Origin: Anaerolineae bacterium
GTDB taxonomy: Bacteria > Chloroflexota > Anaerolineae > UBA1429
DNA: 8,702 bases
Reading direction: 5' to 3'
Assembly (NCBI GenBank): GCA_007123335.1
Contig: SKLG01000258.1
Coordinates: 1 to 8,702, forward strand
Shown here: positions 6,305 to 8,702 of the stretch, one piece after another
Layout of the letters: each line of letters begins with the position of its first letter
Numbering within the stretch: the first letter of the stretch is position 1
The notes under the pieces: model-generated
Told to the model about the DNA's origin: nothing
Seen by the model: the letters and a program-made list of their open reading frames with translations, nothing else
Database searches by the model: none
Program-made: the position numbers and the translations under genes

Positions 6305-6886
6305 GTGATCGCCACCCTGCGCGGAAAAGTTCGGGCCGTCCAAAGCGACTCGCTCATCGTAGAAGTGGGCGGCGTCGGGTATCGCGTCTTTTGCGTCGGC
6401 GGCCTCCTCTCGGGCAAGGTGCGCACCGGGCAGTCCCTCGAGCTCTATACCCACATGTGCGTGCGCGAGAACGACATCACCCTCTATGGCTTTGTCTCGG
6501 AGGAGGAGCAAGGGCTGTTCGCGCTGTTGGTGGGCGTGAACGGCATAGGCCCGCGAACGGCGTTGGCGGCGTTATCCTCCCTCTCTCCCGATGCCCTGCG
6601 CGGCGCCATCGTGCGCGAGGACCTGGACGTGCTCACGCGCATCCCCGGGGTGGGCCCCAAGACGGCGCGACGCCTGATGCTCGATCTGCGCGATCGGTTG
6701 CAGGCCGTGGCCGGCGTTGAGGGGATGGCCATACCGGACCAGGAGGATGTGGACGTCATCAACGCCCTCACCGCGTTGGGCTATAGCGTGGCCGAGGCCA
6801 CCCAGGCCATTGAGGCGATCCCCGATGAGGTTCAGGCCCTGGATGAGCGCATTCTGGCCGCGTTGCGGGTGTTGAGCAGCCTGTGA
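6305..6886 (+). CDS. ruvA: Holliday junction branch-migration protein RuvA
   Basis: The 193-residue product has all three RuvA domains. The OB-fold domain begins MIATLRGKVRAVQSDSLIVE and continues through the GVGYRVFC and ENDITLYGF segments (to about residue 63). Two helix-hairpin-helix DNA-binding motifs follow: LLVGVNGIGPRTALAAL (74-90) and LTRIPGVGPKTARRLMLDL (110-128). The C-terminal domain that contacts RuvB is VINALTALGYSVAEATQAI (151-169). RuvA forms tetramers on four-way junctions and loads the RuvB motor. The start is GTG 6305, with a GGGG-rich ribosome-binding site overlapping the ruvC stop region. The next gene begins 13 bp after the stop and is not ruvB, so the motor subunit must be encoded elsewhere. 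Confidence 0.97.
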   Translation: MIATLRGKVRAVQSDSLIVEVGGVGYRVFCVGGLLSGKVRTGQSLELYTHMCVRENDITLYGFVSEEEQGLFALLVGVNGIGPRTALAALSSLSPDALRGAIVREDLDVLTRIPGVGPKTARRLMLDLRDRLQAVAGVEGMAIPDQEDVDVINALTALGYSVAEATQAIEAIPDEVQALDERILAALRVLSSL

Positions 6887-6899
6887 GCGAGGAGCGATC

Positions 6900-7424
6900 A
6901 TGCCCTGGGCGGATGGCGTTCTGCTGCTTCTGCTGGCCGCTTTTGCGGCCAATGGCACGTTCCTGGGCCTGATCCGCCAGCTCGCCGCCCTGGTGGGGCT
7001 GTTGCTGGGGTTGACCCTGGCCATCCTGTTCTATCAACCTCTCGCCGCAATTCTCGCCCGCCTGACCCCCCGGCTGCCTCCCGAGGCCACCGCCTTTGTG
7101 CTGATCCTGCTGGGTGTGTGGATCGCGGCCCATCTTGCAGCTGCTCTTGCAGCCCCTCTCGCAGCCCCTCTCGCGGCCCCTCTACGCCCCCGCAACTCGG
7201 ATACCGATTCCGATGTCGACGGGCTGGACGCCGCCTCCGGCACCCTCTTTGGATTGCTCACCGGCATCCTCCTGCTCTCGATCCTCGCCACCGGCGCGGT
7301 CTGGCTGAGTTTGCCTGTGGCCAGGGCGCTGCGTCAATCCTATCTGGGCGGCTGGCTGCTGGACGTTGGCGCCTGGATGGCGGGGATTCTGTCGGCCTGG
7401 CTGCCTGTCCCCTGGGCGTCATAA
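6900..7424 (+). CDS. cvpA: CvpA family membrane protein
   Basis: The 174-residue protein is very hydrophobic. Its segments are a first helix at about 5-20 (ADGVLLLLLAAFAANGTFLG), a second at 24-43 (RQLAALVGLLLGLTLAILFY), a third at 64-80, and a fourth at about 111-138 after an acidic loop NSDTDSDVDGLD (99-110). This fits the CvpA/colicin V production family of four-helix inner membrane proteins, whose molecular function is poorly defined. The G-x-x-R-Q pattern after the first helix is typical. The start ATG 6900 has GGAG six bases upstream and lies 13 bp after ruvA, so it is the last gene of the plus-strand unit. An unusual AAxL repeat at residues 76-95 joins the third helix to the loop. The C-terminus ends close to the convergent right-hand gene. 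Confidence 0.78.
   Translation: MPWADGVLLLLLAAFAANGTFLGLIRQLAALVGLLLGLTLAILFYQPLAAILARLTPRLPPEATAFVLILLGVWIAAHLAAALAAPLAAPLAAPLRPRNSDTDSDVDGLDAASGTLFGLLTGILLLSILATGAVWLSLPVARALRQSYLGGWLLDVGAWMAGILSAWLPVPWAS
7125..7184 (+). repeat. Five-copy 12-bp tandem repeat within cvpA
   Basis: Five consecutive 12-base units begin at 7125, 7137, 7149, 7161 and 7173. Units 3 and 4 are identical (GCAGCCCCTCTC) and the others differ at a few positions. All are in frame and encode AAHL, AAAL, AAPL, AAPL and AAPL. Changes in copy number would add or remove four residues without shifting the frame. Confidence 0.9.
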
Positions 7425-7447
7425 AGGCCGGGCCAGACGCGGCTGCC

Positions 7448-8698
7448 TCAGAGGCCGGGGATCGAGAACAGCTCCTGCCAGGCGATGGGCGCCCACTGCA
7501 ACGCCTGGGGATAGGTGCCCAGCACCAGGAGCGCCAAAGCGATGAGCAGCGGTATGAGCTGCGACACCAGGGGTTGGTGACGCGGCGTGGACGCGGCCAC
7601 CGGCTGGAACGTGGCCACCAGACAGCGGGCCAGGGCCCAGATCGGGCCGATGGCCGCCAGTTGCAGGGCGATGGCCAGGCCCGGGTTCGCCTGAGCGACC
7701 AACTGGGCGATGGCAAAGCGGCTCATAAAGCCCCCCGTCGGCGGCAAGCCTACCAGGGCCCATCCGCCAAGCGCCAGCGTTAGCGTCGTCAGCGGGACAC
7801 GACGCCAGGCCCCGATCAAGTCGGTCTCTCTATCGCCGCCGAGTTCGTGGCGCAGCAGGCCGACAAGCATGCTCATCGCCGCCAGCGCCAGCCCCCGATG
7901 GATCATATGCAAGAAGGCTATGGGCGCCCCGACGCCGCCCTCCAGCCCAAGCGCCACCATGATCAGGCCCGCATCCGCCAGCGCCGCATACCCCACAATA
8001 CGCGACACCGAGCGCTGCACCCAGGCGCCCAGGCTGCCCACCGCCACGCTGGCGACCCCCAAAAAGAGCAGCATACTGGTCGCCAACGGCTCGCCAGCGA
8101 TCCACACCCCGCCGGCCAGCGTCTGCTGAAGCCTCAGCAAGCCGATGGCTTGCAGCATCACCCCCAGCAGAATGGTTGACAGCACGCTACCATGAGCCAG
8201 CGCCGGAGGCTGCCACACATAAAAGGGCGCAGCCGCGACGACGATGGCAAAGCCCATGGCGATGGTCAGGCCGCCTATGGGGATCAAGTGGGCCTGATTG
8301 GGATCCAGGGCATATTGCTGCAAGGCCCAGGCGCCCACGAGTAACAGTGTCCCGGCCAGGATGAGCAGAAACAGGGCCCGCAGGGCGATCAGCGCCGCAT
8401 CGGCACGATAGAGCGGCAAGAGCAACAGAGCCAAAGTGGCGCCTGCCAGCATCAGAATGACGGCGAGGGCCAGATTCTCGATGGTCAGAGCGGCGGCGAA
8501 CAGGCCATACGCGATCAATGCCAGCGCATTCGCCCCTGCGCCCTGATCCACACGATGACCATAGAGCACAGCCAGGCCCAGCAGCGCGGCGCTGATCGCC
8601 AACCCCACCGCCGCGATGGGCACAAGCCGGGCAGTGCGTCCCAGGATGAGCATCGGCGGGATCTCGGGCGTCGTTGCCAACGCAATGGCCAGCGCCAT
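7448..8698 (-). CDS. NuoM/NuoN-like antiporter-type membrane subunit, lysine-free
   Basis: The visible 416-residue product is almost entirely transmembrane. It matches the proton-conducting antiporter-like subunit family of complex I, hydrogenase and Mrp complexes. The key landmarks are APFYVWQPPALAHGS (157-171, cf. P-[FA]-H-x-W-L-P), VSRIVGYAALADAG (231-244, cf. K-R-L-x-A-Y-S-S-I-x-H-x-G), FLHMIHRGLALAAM (262-275, cf. NuoM H-M-I-A-H-G) and LVGLPPTGGFMSRF (315-328). There is not one lysine in it. By these alignments the helix 7 Lys is M181, the D-x-K-R lysine is S232, and the helix 5 Glu is L84. Canonical pumping is therefore doubtful. ATG 8698 lies four bases from the edge and the frame stays open, so the true start could be outside; typical NuoN/NuoM proteins are 450-510 residues. 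The gene converges on cvpA with 23 bp between them. No other nuo gene is visible. Confidence 0.8.
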   Translation of the reverse strand: MALAIALATTPEIPPMLILGRTARLVPIAAVGLAISAALLGLAVLYGHRVDQGAGANALALIAYGLFAAALTIENLALAVILMLAGATLALLLLPLYRADAALIALRALFLLILAGTLLLVGAWALQQYALDPNQAHLIPIGGLTIAMGFAIVVAAAPFYVWQPPALAHGSVLSTILLGVMLQAIGLLRLQQTLAGGVWIAGEPLATSMLLFLGVASVAVGSLGAWVQRSVSRIVGYAALADAGLIMVALGLEGGVGAPIAFLHMIHRGLALAAMSMLVGLLRHELGGDRETDLIGAWRRVPLTTLTLALGGWALVGLPPTGGFMSRFAIAQLVAQANPGLAIALQLAAIGPIWALARCLVATFQPVAASTPRHQPLVSQLIPLLIALALLVLGTYPQALQWAPIAWQELFSIPGL

Positions 8699-8702
8699 AA
8701 AC

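Noticed and set aside
7425..7447. Possible bidirectional terminator between cvpA and the NuoM/N-like gene
   Set aside because: The 23-bp gap is GC-rich with short inverted matches (GGCC), but there is no stable hairpin with a T-run on either side.
1..8702. CRISPR arrays, tRNA genes and insertion-sequence ends
   Set aside because: No regularly spaced repeats, cloverleaf-like segments with a CCA end, or terminal inverted repeats with a transposase frame were seen.

Overview
The window is bacterial chromosomal DNA from a high-GC organism (many gene lines are 65-78% GC by eye). No rRNA, tRNA, CRISPR array or complete mobile element was seen. The lineage cannot be fixed from the sequence. The yebC-ruvC-ruvA-cvpA order, the HicB type and the coding style would fit Chloroflexota or a similar deep-branching high-GC group, but this is only a guess.

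The left half (about 1-4841) is one tight run of seven minus-strand genes, read right to left. They encode a YdeI/OmpD-associated protein, a small DUF3052-like protein, a SnoaL-like (NTF2-fold) protein, a calcineurin-type metallophosphoesterase, a GT4-type glycosyltransferase, a solitary HicB-type antitoxin, and a second GT4-type glycosyltransferase cut by the left edge. Gaps are 1-75 bp and two junctions overlap by 8 bp, so one operon is likely. Composition is patchy. The first three genes and hicB are clearly lower in GC (lines of 35-55%) than the phosphoesterase and glycosyltransferase genes. The run therefore looks assembled from different sources, with the glycosyltransferases probably belonging to a surface polysaccharide locus that continues to the left.

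The 183-bp gap at 4842-5024 holds back-to-back promoter candidates for the two divergent transcription units. It also holds an open minus-strand frame that looks like the C-terminal end of a lost gene.

The right-hand plus-strand unit (5025-7424) is yebC, ruvC, ruvA and cvpA. YebC is a translation/transcription factor, RuvC and RuvA are the Holliday junction resolvase and branch-migration subunit, and CvpA is a membrane protein. No ruvB is present here. The cvpA gene contains five in-frame copies of a 12-bp repeat.

The right edge (7448-8698) is a convergent minus-strand gene for an antiporter-like membrane subunit of the complex I NuoM/NuoN type. It has no lysine residues in the visible 416 codons and appears to lack the usual proton-path residues.

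No clearly new multi-gene system could be demonstrated. The most interesting items are the lysine-free NuoM/N-like protein, the repeat inside cvpA, the orphan hicB between glycosyltransferase genes, and the mixed-composition operon.
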